Shown one piece after another: positions 9,060 to 17,012 of a stretch of DNA of 64,000 nucleotides; the stretch's first letter is position 1; each line of letters begins with the position of its first letter. This stretch comes from UMGS692 sp963653425 (GTDB taxonomy: Bacteria > Bacillota > Clostridia > Christensenellales > CAG-314): contig CAVJWC010000002.1 in the NCBI GenBank assembly GCA_963653425.1, positions 198,130 through 262,129 on the forward strand, read 5' to 3'. The notes beneath the pieces are model-generated. The model saw only the letters and a list, made by a program, of their open reading frames with translations, had not been told where the DNA came from and made no database searches. The position numbers were made by a program, and so were the translations under genes.

Positions 9060-10389
9060 AACCGCAATTAAATATATCGTCTTGCGCGCGCTCGTGTTTT
9101 CGGGCGCGTTTTGTTTTTGTTTTTTGGCATTTTTCGGTAATTTCGCGTTGGGTTCCGTATCGTCGGGTAAGTCCGATTCCGGTAATTCCGCTTTGTCGGG
9201 TTTTTCGTCTGGAAGCGTGAATTCTTGGTTTTTTCGAGAAACTTCGACCGCTTTTTACGGCGATAATTCTTCTTTTCGCAGGATTCCGAGAGAAACTTAT
9301 TGTTTTCAAACGAACGCCCTCTCCGAGTTTGTTTCTGCCTGCAATAAAGAGAATCTGAAGTTCGACTTTATCTACGGAAAGGAGAAATTCACCTTTTCGC
9401 CCGATTATTCGGCTTTAAGCGAAGAAGAAAGAAAGGACAGACATTGTGGCGACCTTGACGGGCAAATCGGGCTTATATGCGAGATAGTTTCGTTCGGAAT
9501 AGGCGAAGAAACCGCTCTTGACTACGTTTTTACGGGGTTCGGGGCTTTTCTCGACGGGCTTTCCGACAGGCTTTCCGAAAGGGCGGAAAACGCTTCTCTT
9601 TCTTTTGCGCTATGTAACGGAAAACCGCTTGCCGTGTTAAAGAAAAGCAAGACGGGCAGAACCGTTGACAGAAAAGAGCTTTGCCACGCGGTTATAATGA
9701 AACTTAAAAGCGGTGTTTTTTCGGCGAAAGTTCCGCTTGTTGCCGTGAAACCCGAACGCACTGAAGAAGAGTTGTCAAAGGAAACTTCCGTTCGCGGAGA
9801 ATTCACGACGGTCTGCAACGCGAACAACCTTAACCGCGCGCATAACGTAAGATTGGCTTTGTCGGCGCTTGACGGCATAAAACTCGAACCCGAAGAAACG
9901 CTTTCTTTTAACGGAATCGTAGGCGAACGTTCGGAAAGAAGGGGCTATAAAGTGTCCAAAGTCATAAATAACGGCGAGTATGCGGAAGGTGTGGGCGGAG
10001 GAGTGTGTCAGGTTTCCACGACGGTTTATAACGCCGCTCTTATATCGGGACTCGAAATCGTGGAAAGGCATCGTCATACCCTTCTTTCGGGCTACGTGGA
10101 AGCGGGTTTCGACGCTATGGTAAGTTACGGAGGCGCGGACCTTAAAATAAAAAACAACACGGGCGGAAACGTCTATATTTTAACCGATATGAGTGGCGAC
10201 GGAAAAATCCGAGTGATATTTTTCGGCGTTAAAAACCCTTACGAGATAAAAAGAGAAAGCGTCCTCGTAGCAGATTACGGCAACGGAAGCGTAAAAACCG
10301 ACAGTTATTTAAGTTACTTCAGGGAAGGCAGACTTTTAAGGCGCGTCAGAATCCACGGCGATTATTATTACCCCAAGCGTAAACCCTGA
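9049..10389 (+). CDS. VanW family protein
   Basis: An N-terminal hydrophobic segment (residues 9-30) suggests a membrane anchor or signal peptide. The C-terminal 200 residues hold the VanW signature: ETLSFNGIVGERSERRGYK, GGVCQVSTTVYNAAL and HRHTLLSGYVEAGFDAMV. The middle resembles the region that normally precedes VanW in long Clostridial members. VanW was named from a vancomycin resistance cluster, but its function is unknown and a cell-wall-associated role is assumed. No van resistance genes are nearby, so the name carries no resistance meaning. It overlaps the PHP gene. Confidence 0.9.
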   Translation: MTDKTAIKYIVLRALVFSGAFCFCFLAFFGNFALGSVSSGKSDSGNSALSGFSSGSVNSWFFRETSTAFYGDNSSFRRIPRETYCFQTNALSEFVSACNKENLKFDFIYGKEKFTFSPDYSALSEEERKDRHCGDLDGQIGLICEIVSFGIGEETALDYVFTGFGAFLDGLSDRLSERAENASLSFALCNGKPLAVLKKSKTGRTVDRKELCHAVIMKLKSGVFSAKVPLVAVKPERTEEELSKETSVRGEFTTVCNANNLNRAHNVRLALSALDGIKLEPEETLSFNGIVGERSERRGYKVSKVINNGEYAEGVGGGVCQVSTTVYNAALISGLEIVERHRHTLLSGYVEAGFDAMVSYGGADLKIKNNTGGNVYILTDMSGDGKIRVIFFGVKNPYEIKRESVLVADYGNGSVKTDSYLSYFREGRLLRRVRIHGDYYYPKRKP

Positions 10390-10412
10390 GGCAGAAAGCC
10401 TGTTTATAATTC

Positions 10413-10441
10413 TTTACAAGTCCGACAAAATAGTGTATAAT
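10413..10441 (+). promoter_or_regulatory. Sigma-A type promoter
   Basis: TTTACA at 10413-10418 and TATAAT at 10436-10441 with a 17-base spacer, 34 nt before the ATG of the HD-domain gene. Confidence 0.8.
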
Positions 10442-10475
10442 ACTATGATACAAAGATGTATTCGGGCGGTGGAGT

Positions 10476-11048
10476 ATGTATCCGTTTTTTGCTTTCGTAA
10501 AAAGAATGAAACACGTCAGACGATGGAGCCTTATGAGAAACGTTTCGGACGAAAACCTTATGGAACATTCTCACGAAACTGCTATGATAGCGCACGCTCT
10601 CGCGGTTATAGGTAACACCTATTTCGGGAAAAATTATAATCCCGAAAAGGCTGCTCTTTTTGCCGTTTATCACGACGCGACCGAGGTTATAACAGGCGAT
10701 TTGCCCACTCCCGTGAAGTACAGAAACGACAATATCAGAAAAGCCTACAAAGACATCGAGAAAAACGCGGGCGAAGAGATTCTCGGAATGCTTCCTGCGG
10801 AAATGCAACCCCGTTATAAGGAACTTTTTTCCGATTGCGACTGCGACGAATACAGACTTATGAAACAGGCGGACAAGCTTTCGGCTTATATAAAGTGCGT
10901 CGAAGAAAGAGAAAGCGGAAATAAAGAATTCGTGAGCGCGGAAAAAACGATTTATAAGGAACTCAAAGCTACGGCTTGCGAGGAAACGGAGTTTTTCCTG
11001 AAAGAATTTATGCCTGCTTACGAACTCGATATAGACAGACAGAAGTAG
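10476..11048 (+). CDS. yfbR: HD-domain 5'-deoxynucleotidase, YfbR-like
   Basis: YfbR-type enzymes remove the 5' phosphate from deoxyribonucleoside monophosphates. The metal-binding HD set is present: EHSHETAMIAHAL near residue 31, FAVYHDATEVITGDLPTPVK near 62 and a later Asp in KQADKLSAYIK. Length (190 residues) matches the family. The gene starts a new transcript from the promoter just upstream, with GGTGGAG as ribosome site. The degenerate ABC gene follows after 9 nt. Confidence 0.9.
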   Translation: MYPFFAFVKRMKHVRRWSLMRNVSDENLMEHSHETAMIAHALAVIGNTYFGKNYNPEKAALFAVYHDATEVITGDLPTPVKYRNDNIRKAYKDIEKNAGEEILGMLPAEMQPRYKELFSDCDCDEYRLMKQADKLSAYIKCVEERESGNKEFVSAEKTIYKELKATACEETEFFLKEFMPAYELDIDRQK

Positions 11049-11057
11049 AGGAAGATT

Positions 11058-11651
11058 ATGCCCGTTATCCAAGCCAAAGACTTAGGTTTTACCTATCCTT
11101 ACGATCCGTCGCCCGTAATAAGCGGAATTTCTTTTTCCGCCGAAGAGGGCGAAGAAGCGGAGATTTTTCTCGGATACGGAAAGACCACGCTTTGCAGAAT
11201 AATAGGCGGACTTTTAGTGCCTTCAGAGGGCGAAATTTTTCTTCGCGGGGAGAATCTTTTTTCCGTCCCGAAAGAAAAAAGAAATATTGCCGTAATCTTC
11301 GACGACTATGCTTTAACGAAAGGTAGCGTTCGGGAAAATCTGGCTTTCGGGCTTAAAGTCAGAGGGTACGACAAGAACGAAATCATACGCATAACGGAAA
11401 TTCAGGCGGAGAAATTCGGTTTGACGGACAAACTCAAAGTCAGAACCAAAAAGTTGAGCCGAAAAGACGCCTTTATGACCGCGCTTGCAAGAGCCGACGC
11501 AAGGAAAATCGATTTGCTCGTTTTGGACGACGTTTTCCGCGGTATGACGGGCGAAGAAGAAGCTCTTGCAAAAAAGGCTTTACAGACGGTAAAATCGGCG
11601 CAAGGTTGCGCCGTGATTAAAATATCCGACAAAGGAGAGAAAGATGAATAA
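11058..11651 (+). CDS. ABC-type ATPase paralog with all catalytic motifs degenerate
   Basis: The 197 residues align along their length with the importer ATPase of MalK-like systems (DLGFTYPYD, GGLLVPSEGEIFLRGENL, LVLDDVFRGMT), but each functional motif is altered. The P-loop reads FLGYGKTT, about three residues shorter than GPSGCGKST. The Q-loop is FDDYAL without Gln, and the signature is LSRKDAFMTALARAD instead of LSGGQ. Walker B ends in DD rather than DE, and the switch His is missing (IKISDKG). The frame is intact, it has a GAGGAAGA ribosome site, and it overlaps the S41 protease by 8 nt, so it is not simple debris. No permease is adjacent. It may be a regulatory pseudo-ATPase; a role is not known. 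Confidence 0.65.
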   Translation: MPVIQAKDLGFTYPYDPSPVISGISFSAEEGEEAEIFLGYGKTTLCRIIGGLLVPSEGEIFLRGENLFSVPKEKRNIAVIFDDYALTKGSVRENLAFGLKVRGYDKNEIIRITEIQAEKFGLTDKLKVRTKKLSRKDAFMTALARADARKIDLLVLDDVFRGMTGEEEALAKKALQTVKSAQGCAVIKISDKGEKDE

Positions 11652-13452
11652 TTATGACGACGAAAAGCGTCCCGAGAATTCCGATAACGGCGCGCTTTCG
11701 GACGAACGAAAGGACGATCGGAAAAACGAAGTAAATTCTTCATCGGACGGAAACGATTTTTATTCCCGCGAATACGAAAAAAGACAGGCGGAAAGTCAGG
11801 CTTACGACAGAAACTTCAATAATCAGTCTTATTCGAACGGTAACGATCGCGGAGGTTACACCTATAATCCTTACGCAGGCAGAGGAAAATCGCCTTCCGC
11901 GCGGGATTACGAAGCAGCGGGAAAGGGTAAAGCCATTTATAATCGGGCTCAGGCGGAGACGGCTCAGAAACGCGAGCACAGCAAGTTTATAACGGGCTTG
12001 GTATTCGCGCTGGTGATTTTGCTTGCCTTCGTACTCGGAATGTGCTGTTCGGGCGGATGCTCGGGAATAACCAAGTCTTCCATGGTAGACGATATTATGG
12101 AAAAACTTAAAGACAACTACCTTTTCGATTATAACGAAGAGCTTCTCGAATACTACGCCGCTTTGGGAATTTCCACTCAGCTCGACGCTTATTCGCGAAT
12201 TTTAAGTCCGCAGGAATATTACGACCTTATGAACGCCACCGATCCCGAAGTTTACGGAATTTCCTATTCTCAGCAGGACGGAAAGTGGATAGTCAAGACG
12301 GTTCTTTTAGACAGCCCCGCAGACTTTGCCGTTTCCGAGTCGGGCGAAGTGGGTATAAGAAAGGGCGACGAGCTTTACGCCGTGGGAGAAGTCAATCTTT
12401 CCTCCAAAACCCGTGAAGAAGTAGTCGCACTCCTTAACGTGGCTACCGTCGAAAGTCTTACCGTAAAGAGAGGCACGGAACTTATTACCTTTAAGAATAT
12501 ATCGAGAAGACTCGTGGATTCCCGTTACGTAGAGTACTTCTTTATGGGAAGCAACGGCGATATTTACACCAACATGAAATACTACTTCGAAGAGAACGGC
12601 GTTACCTACACGAATATGGATAACGGCGACGGAAAGGTAAACTACTATTCGGGTACGATAACCAATCCCGAATATTATCCGCACTATAAGTCGCGTAACC
12701 TTTCGGTTATTACGGAGTCTTCTTCTAAGGATATAGGATATATCTGCCTCGAACAGTTCAGCTATACCGCGCGCGAAATGTCGGGAATGCGTATTATCGA
12801 CTTCGGTAACGCAATGGACGCTTTCCTTACGGCTTACGGCGGAAAGGGTAAACTTATCCTCGACCTCAGAGACAACCCCGGCGGTTATAACAACTACTGT
12901 CTGTCGGTTGCAAGTTACTTCACTTATAACGGAAAAGACAACGAAAATCTTCGTATATACAGAATGATCGACAAAAACGGCAACGAAGTGGGCGGATCTC
13001 AGACGAGTATAATAACGAGATACGACGACTACTTCGATACGACGGCTAAGGGCGAACAGATAGTCGTTCTGACGAGCGAAAACAGCGCGAGCGCAAGCGA
13101 AATGCTTACCGGCGCAATGCTTACCTACGGAACGGCAATTCAGGTAGGACAGCAGACTTACGGAAAGGGCATTTCTCAGACGGTAGAACCCCTTAAATAC
13201 GTTAAGATAGAAGTTGACGGACAGATGGTCCAGTCGGCTTACGCGCTCTACTATACTTTCGCTTACTTCTATACGCCGGATGTTGCGGGAAGCACGAGTA
13301 AGTACAACAACTACTGCAACCAGAGCGACAGAAACGGCGACGGAAAGATAGGCGAAGGCGAAAGCAAGATGGGCTTTATGCCCGAAACGGAAAACCTCAG
13401 AACGGGCAACGCCGAATGCCTTACGAGAGCGTTGGAGCTTTTGAATAAATGA
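11644..13452 (+). CDS. C-terminal processing peptidase, S41 family, membrane-anchored
   Basis: This is a 602-residue protein. About 110 polar N-terminal residues rich in Asn, Tyr and Arg precede one membrane anchor (FITGLVFALVILLAFVLGMC, near 112-131), placing the protease outside. A PDZ-like region (DSPADFAVSESGEVGIRKGDELYAV) follows, then the tail-specific protease domain with ILDLRDNPGGY, nucleophile Ser in ENSASASEML near 482 and Lys in TYGKGISQ near 507, so the Ser/Lys dyad is intact. An extra insertion of about 80 residues lies between PDZ and catalytic core. Such proteases trim or degrade envelope proteins. The stop overlaps nadD (ATGA). Confidence 0.9.
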   Translation: MNNYDDEKRPENSDNGALSDERKDDRKNEVNSSSDGNDFYSREYEKRQAESQAYDRNFNNQSYSNGNDRGGYTYNPYAGRGKSPSARDYEAAGKGKAIYNRAQAETAQKREHSKFITGLVFALVILLAFVLGMCCSGGCSGITKSSMVDDIMEKLKDNYLFDYNEELLEYYAALGISTQLDAYSRILSPQEYYDLMNATDPEVYGISYSQQDGKWIVKTVLLDSPADFAVSESGEVGIRKGDELYAVGEVNLSSKTREEVVALLNVATVESLTVKRGTELITFKNISRRLVDSRYVEYFFMGSNGDIYTNMKYYFEENGVTYTNMDNGDGKVNYYSGTITNPEYYPHYKSRNLSVITESSSKDIGYICLEQFSYTAREMSGMRIIDFGNAMDAFLTAYGGKGKLILDLRDNPGGYNNYCLSVASYFTYNGKDNENLRIYRMIDKNGNEVGGSQTSIITRYDDYFDTTAKGEQIVVLTSENSASASEMLTGAMLTYGTAIQVGQQTYGKGISQTVEPLKYVKIEVDGQMVQSAYALYYTFAYFYTPDVAGSTSKYNNYCNQSDRNGDGKIGEGESKMGFMPETENLRTGNAECLTRALELLNK

Positions 13453-14531
13453 GGCTGGGACTTTACGGAGGAACTTTCGATCCGCCGCACGTCGGACACG
13501 GCGAAATAGTCGCGACTGCGACGAAAAGCAACCTTTTCGATAAGCTTCTGGTGCTTCCGTCGGGCAATCCTCCCCACAAAAACGGATCGACGGATATGCG
13601 TTACCGCTTCGATATGGCAAGGATTGCTTTTTCGGGAAGCGCGACGGTAAGCGACTACGAAATGAACGCCGAGCGGTCTTATACCGTTCTGACTGCCAGG
13701 CATTTCTTCGAAGAAACGGGCGAAAAGAACGTTCTCGTGCTTGGAGGCGACAGTTTCAGAGATTTCTTTTTATGGTATAAACCGCAGGAGATACTGACCT
13801 ACTGCGATCTTGCGGTTTTCCCGAGAACAGGCGTGGATTACGGCAAAACCTTTGAAAAGTTGGCTTCTTACGGAACGACCGTGTACTTTTTCGATAAGAA
13901 AATCACCGACGTTTCTTCCACGAGACTTAAAACGGATTTACGTTTCGGTATGGACGTAACGGGCAGAGTAGACGAAAAAGTCATCGCTTATATAAAAGAA
14001 AATGGACTTTACAGGGAATATACCAGTATAATAGAAAGGCTCAGACAAGCCTTGAAGCCGTCGAGATTCGCGCATACTTACAGAGTCGTTCTTAAAGGCA
14101 TGGAAATGAACGCCAAGGAAAAACTCGACGGAGAAAAAGTCTTTCTTGCCTGTCTTCTTCACGACTGCGCAAAGTATATGACTCCCGCGGAATGCGGATT
14201 CGTTCCGCCCGAAGGTATGCCCGAAGCCGTTTATCACGCTTTCGAAGGAAGTATAGTCGCCAAAAGAGATTACGGAGTTAACGACGAAGAGGTTCTTGAC
14301 GCCATACGCTATCACTGCACGGGTTGCGACGATATGAAGCCTTTGGAAATGCTGGTATACGTCGCCGATTATATAGAAGACGGAAGAGGACCTTTTGCCA
14401 ATCCCATACGCGAAATTTACGAAAAGAACGGGCTTACCGCGGCTTATATTGCGGCAAAAAGAGCGACGAGGAATTTTCTTGCGGGTAACGGCAGAGATTC
14501 TTTCGAATGCAGAAGAAACGAAATCAAATAA
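13449..14531 (+). CDS. nadD: Fusion of NadD nicotinate-nucleotide adenylyltransferase and YqeK-like HD hydrolase
   Basis: Residues 1-195 are NadD, which makes deamido-NAD from nicotinate mononucleotide: GLYGGTFDPPHVGH near 4-17, LPSGNPPHK near 36 and DVSSTRL near 156. Residues 197-360 are the HD-domain YqeK, a diadenosine tetraphosphate hydrolase: RFAHTYRVV, LLHDCAKYM, YHAFEGSIVAKRDYG, AIRYHCTGC and YVADYIEDGR. In many Firmicutes the two are separate adjacent genes, while here they are one frame. Ribosome silencing factor follows directly, as in the conserved nadD-yqeK-rsfS order. The gene overlaps the S41 protease by 4 nt and uses ATG at 13449. Confidence 0.95.
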   Translation: MRLGLYGGTFDPPHVGHGEIVATATKSNLFDKLLVLPSGNPPHKNGSTDMRYRFDMARIAFSGSATVSDYEMNAERSYTVLTARHFFEETGEKNVLVLGGDSFRDFFLWYKPQEILTYCDLAVFPRTGVDYGKTFEKLASYGTTVYFFDKKITDVSSTRLKTDLRFGMDVTGRVDEKVIAYIKENGLYREYTSIIERLRQALKPSRFAHTYRVVLKGMEMNAKEKLDGEKVFLACLLHDCAKYMTPAECGFVPPEGMPEAVYHAFEGSIVAKRDYGVNDEEVLDAIRYHCTGCDDMKPLEMLVYVADYIEDGRGPFANPIREIYEKNGLTAAYIAAKRATRNFLAGNGRDSFECRRNEIK

Positions 14532-14544
14532 AAAAGAGGTTTAT

Positions 14545-14898
14545 ATGACAGCAAAAGAAACCGCACTCAGACTGTGCGAAATAGCAGACACCAAAAACGC
14601 AAGAGATATAGGTATAATCAACGTTGAAAAATCCAGCGACATTACCGACTATTTCGTTATATGTTCGGGAAGAAGCACGACTCAGGTCAAAGCCATCGCC
14701 GAAGAAATCGAATTTCAGATGGAAAAGCAGGGCGTTTACGCTTTTCATAAAGAAGGTCTCGTGGAAGGAAAATGGATTGCGCTCGATTACGGCGAAGTAA
14801 TCGTGCATATTTTCCACGAAGAAACGCGCGCTTTTTATCAGCTTGAAAAGCTCTGGAACAACGGTTCCAATTACGAAGTATATACCTCGGAGAAATAA
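14545..14898 (+). CDS. rsfS: Ribosome silencing factor RsfS
   Basis: RsfS binds ribosomal protein L14 on the 50S subunit and blocks joining with 30S during starvation. The 117 residues have the family blocks SSDITDYFVICSGRSTTQVKA (shown partly), EGLVEGKWIALDYGEVIVHIF and the end FYQLEKLW. The start at ATG 14545 has AAGAGG upstream; an in-frame extension to 14395 lies inside nadD and is unlikely. It sits between nadD-yqeK and tsaD. Confidence 0.96.
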   Translation: MTAKETALRLCEIADTKNARDIGIINVEKSSDITDYFVICSGRSTTQVKAIAEEIEFQMEKQGVYAFHKEGLVEGKWIALDYGEVIVHIFHEETRAFYQLEKLWNNGSNYEVYTSEK

Positions 14899-14904
14899 AA
14901 TCTG

Positions 14905-15975
14905 ATGTCATCGATTTCCGGAAAAAAGGACGTTCTTGTCCTCGGCATAGAGACTTCGTGCGACGAAACCGCCGCTTCCGTTGTACGAAACGGCAGGGAT
15001 ATGCTCAGTAACGTTATTCACAGCCAGATAGAAATACATAAGCTTTACGGAGGAGTGGTTCCCGAAATAGCGGGAAGGAATCACGTCGAAACTATAGATT
15101 CCACGGTTTCTCTCGCGCTTTCTCAGGCGGGAGTAACCATAAACGATATAGACGCCATAGCCGTTACTTACGGCGCGGGACTCGTGGGCGCGCTTCTCGT
15201 GGGAGTAAGCTTTGCCAAGGCTTTGTCTCAGGCGTCGGGTAAACCTCTTTACGCCGTCAACCACATAGAAGGTCATATTGCCGCCAATTACATAACGAGC
15301 AAGGAACTTAAACCGCCTTTTATATGCCTTTTAGCCAGCGGAGGACATACCGCCGTCACGAGAATAAACGATTATACCGATATAACCGTGCTTTGCTCAA
15401 CGATCGACGACGCAGTGGGCGAAGCTTTCGATAAAGTCGCGAGAACTATGGGACTTACCTATCCCGGCGGAGTTTCCGTGGACAGACTGTCCAAAAAGGG
15501 GCAACCTGTCTATAAGTTCAACGACGTCGTGGTGGATAACGGCAACTTCTCTTACAGCGGACTTAAAACCGCGGTCATCAATTTCCTTAACACCCGTCGT
15601 CAACAGGGCGCGAAGATAGCGTTAAGAGAAGAATGCGGAGAAAACGACGTTGCGATAGAAGACGTTTGCGCTTCTTTTACGAAGTACGCCGTGGACGGAC
15701 TTATAAAGAGAACATTCGAAGAAACCGAAAAAAGCGGACTTACGTCGGTTGCCGTGGCAGGCGGAGTAGGCGCGAACAGTTACCTCAGACAAAGGCTTTC
15801 GGAATTCGAAAAAAGCGGATATAAAGTCTTTCTCCCCGACCTGAAACTCTGTACGGACAACGGTGCGATGATTGCGGCTCTCGGGTATTACGAAATGATA
15901 AGCGGAAAACAGCCTGCGCCCGACACCCTCAACGCCATGCCTACCTTAAAACTCAGGGGCGAACGTCCGCACTAA
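14905..15975 (+). CDS. tsaD: tRNA N6-adenosine threonylcarbamoyltransferase TsaD
   Basis: TsaD transfers threonylcarbamoyl to A37 of ANN-decoding tRNAs, together with TsaB and TsaE. Visible: LGIETSCDETAAS near residue 13, the metal-binding NHIEGHIAANY near 116, CLLASGGHTAV near 141, GEAFDKVART near 175, YPGGVSVDRL and the C-terminal VAGGVGANSYLR and CTDNGAMIAALG. Length (356 residues) is a little above the usual 335-345. Neither tsaB nor tsaE is in the window. It ends the first plus-strand block and is followed by a bidirectional-looking terminator. Confidence 0.97.
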   Translation: MSSISGKKDVLVLGIETSCDETAASVVRNGRDMLSNVIHSQIEIHKLYGGVVPEIAGRNHVETIDSTVSLALSQAGVTINDIDAIAVTYGAGLVGALLVGVSFAKALSQASGKPLYAVNHIEGHIAANYITSKELKPPFICLLASGGHTAVTRINDYTDITVLCSTIDDAVGEAFDKVARTMGLTYPGGVSVDRLSKKGQPVYKFNDVVVDNGNFSYSGLKTAVINFLNTRRQQGAKIALREECGENDVAIEDVCASFTKYAVDGLIKRTFEETEKSGLTSVAVAGGVGANSYLRQRLSEFEKSGYKVFLPDLKLCTDNGAMIAALGYYEMISGKQPAPDTLNAMPTLKLRGERPH

Positions 15976-16071
15976 GCGTTCCGTTCATTCTCATCGGTTA
16001 TCTTTACGGCAATCGGTAATAAAGAATATCACACCGCCTTCCGTTCTTCATAACGGATATTCACAGCGAAA

Positions 16072-16104
16072 AAAGCGTCCGGAAATTCCGAACGCTTTCT
16101 TTTT
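16072..16104. terminator. Hairpin terminator between convergent genes
   Basis: AAAGCGT at 16072-16078 pairs with ACGCTTT at 16091-16097 around an inner CGGAA/TTCCG stem, followed by CTTTTT. The reverse side also ends in an AT-rich run, so it may serve both tsaD and the convergent reductase gene. Confidence 0.8.
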
Positions 16105-16189
16105 ATGATTTTATCGTTGTTTTATTGCGGTTTTACCTGGCGAATAACAACTAAAGCTCTCATTAAAACGAGGTTTTATCCGTTATTTC

Positions 16190-16993
16190 TCATTTGTTAT
16201 AGATGCTTCCGACTATGGCGTTGGAAAGTCTGAAAGGAAGAATCTTAGCCAGCACGCAGAAAAGCTGATACTTGAAGCCTGCCGAGTAAATGGGTTTGAC
16301 TTTGCGCTTTTTGGCGAGAGAAACTATTCTTTTTGCGATGAATTCGGGCGGAAGTCCGTTGGTTTCGTCCTTTTCCATAACCGCTACCGAGCGCGAAATT
16401 CTTCCCTTATAAATATCGTCGCCAACGATTGTTTTTTCACGTGCCGCAGTGAAGCCCGTTTTTACGTCGCCGGGCATAACCGCGCATACGCTTATTCCGA
16501 AGGGTCTGAGTTCGTCTGCAAGTCCAAGGGTAAGCGTGTTTATCGAAGCTTTTGCCGCCGAATAGAACACCTGATAGGGTATGGACAAAAGAGCCGCAAC
16601 CGAACTGAGGTTGATTATTCTGCCTCCTTCCTGACCGCGCATAACGGGAACCACTGCCTTTATGACGTTGAACGTTCCGAAAAAGTCCACGTCGTAGAGC
16701 TTTTTTGCGTCTTCCGTCGACGTGAATTCCGTTGCGCCCGATATTCCGAAGCCCGCGTTGTTTACGAGAAGGTCTATTCTGCCTTCCTTTGACAGGACTT
16801 TGTTTACCGCGTTTTTAACGGCTTCTTCGTCTGTAACGTCGGCGGTGATATGAGTTACGTTATCGTAATCCGAGCCTCGTCTGCTGAATTCGTAGACTTT
16901 GTAACCGTTTTCGGAAAGAAGTTTCGCCGTGGCTTTACCTATTCCGTTGGATCCGCCCGTAACGATTGCCGTTTTTACGGAAAGTTTTTCCAT
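16190..16993 (-). CDS. Short-chain dehydrogenase/reductase, candidate 3-ketosphinganine reductase
   Basis: This classical SDR of 267 residues has the NAD(P) motif TGGSNGIGKAT at about 11-21, NNAGFG, the catalytic Ser in LSSVAAL and the YSAAKAS motif (Tyr-x-x-x-Lys). Arg after the second strand (EFSRRG) favours NADPH. The C-terminus has a hydrophobic stretch (FKYQLFCVLAKILPF) as in membrane-associated lipid SDRs. It lies 19 nt behind the SPT-like gene on the same transcript. That pairing suggests reduction of a 3-keto sphingoid base, but other ketone substrates are equally possible from sequence alone. The start ATG 16993 has AAGGAGA in front; a longer frame would overlap the upstream gene. 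Confidence 0.85.
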   Translation of the reverse strand: MEKLSVKTAIVTGGSNGIGKATAKLLSENGYKVYEFSRRGSDYDNVTHITADVTDEEAVKNAVNKVLSKEGRIDLLVNNAGFGISGATEFTSTEDAKKLYDVDFFGTFNVIKAVVPVMRGQEGGRIINLSSVAALLSIPYQVFYSAAKASINTLTLGLADELRPFGISVCAVMPGDVKTGFTAAREKTIVGDDIYKGRISRSVAVMEKDETNGLPPEFIAKRIVSLAKKRKVKPIYSAGFKYQLFCVLAKILPFRLSNAIVGSIYNK

Positions 16994-17012
16994 AGTTTCT
17001 CCTTCGGCTTTA

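Noticed and set aside
9049..10389. Vancomycin resistance role for the VanW protein
   Set aside because: No vanHAX or related genes nearby; VanW domains are widespread without resistance.
12307..13620. 437-codon minus-strand frame opposite the S41 protease and nadD
   Set aside because: Shadow of two well identified plus-strand genes; composition is Val/Arg/Phe-rich as expected for antisense of this codon bias.
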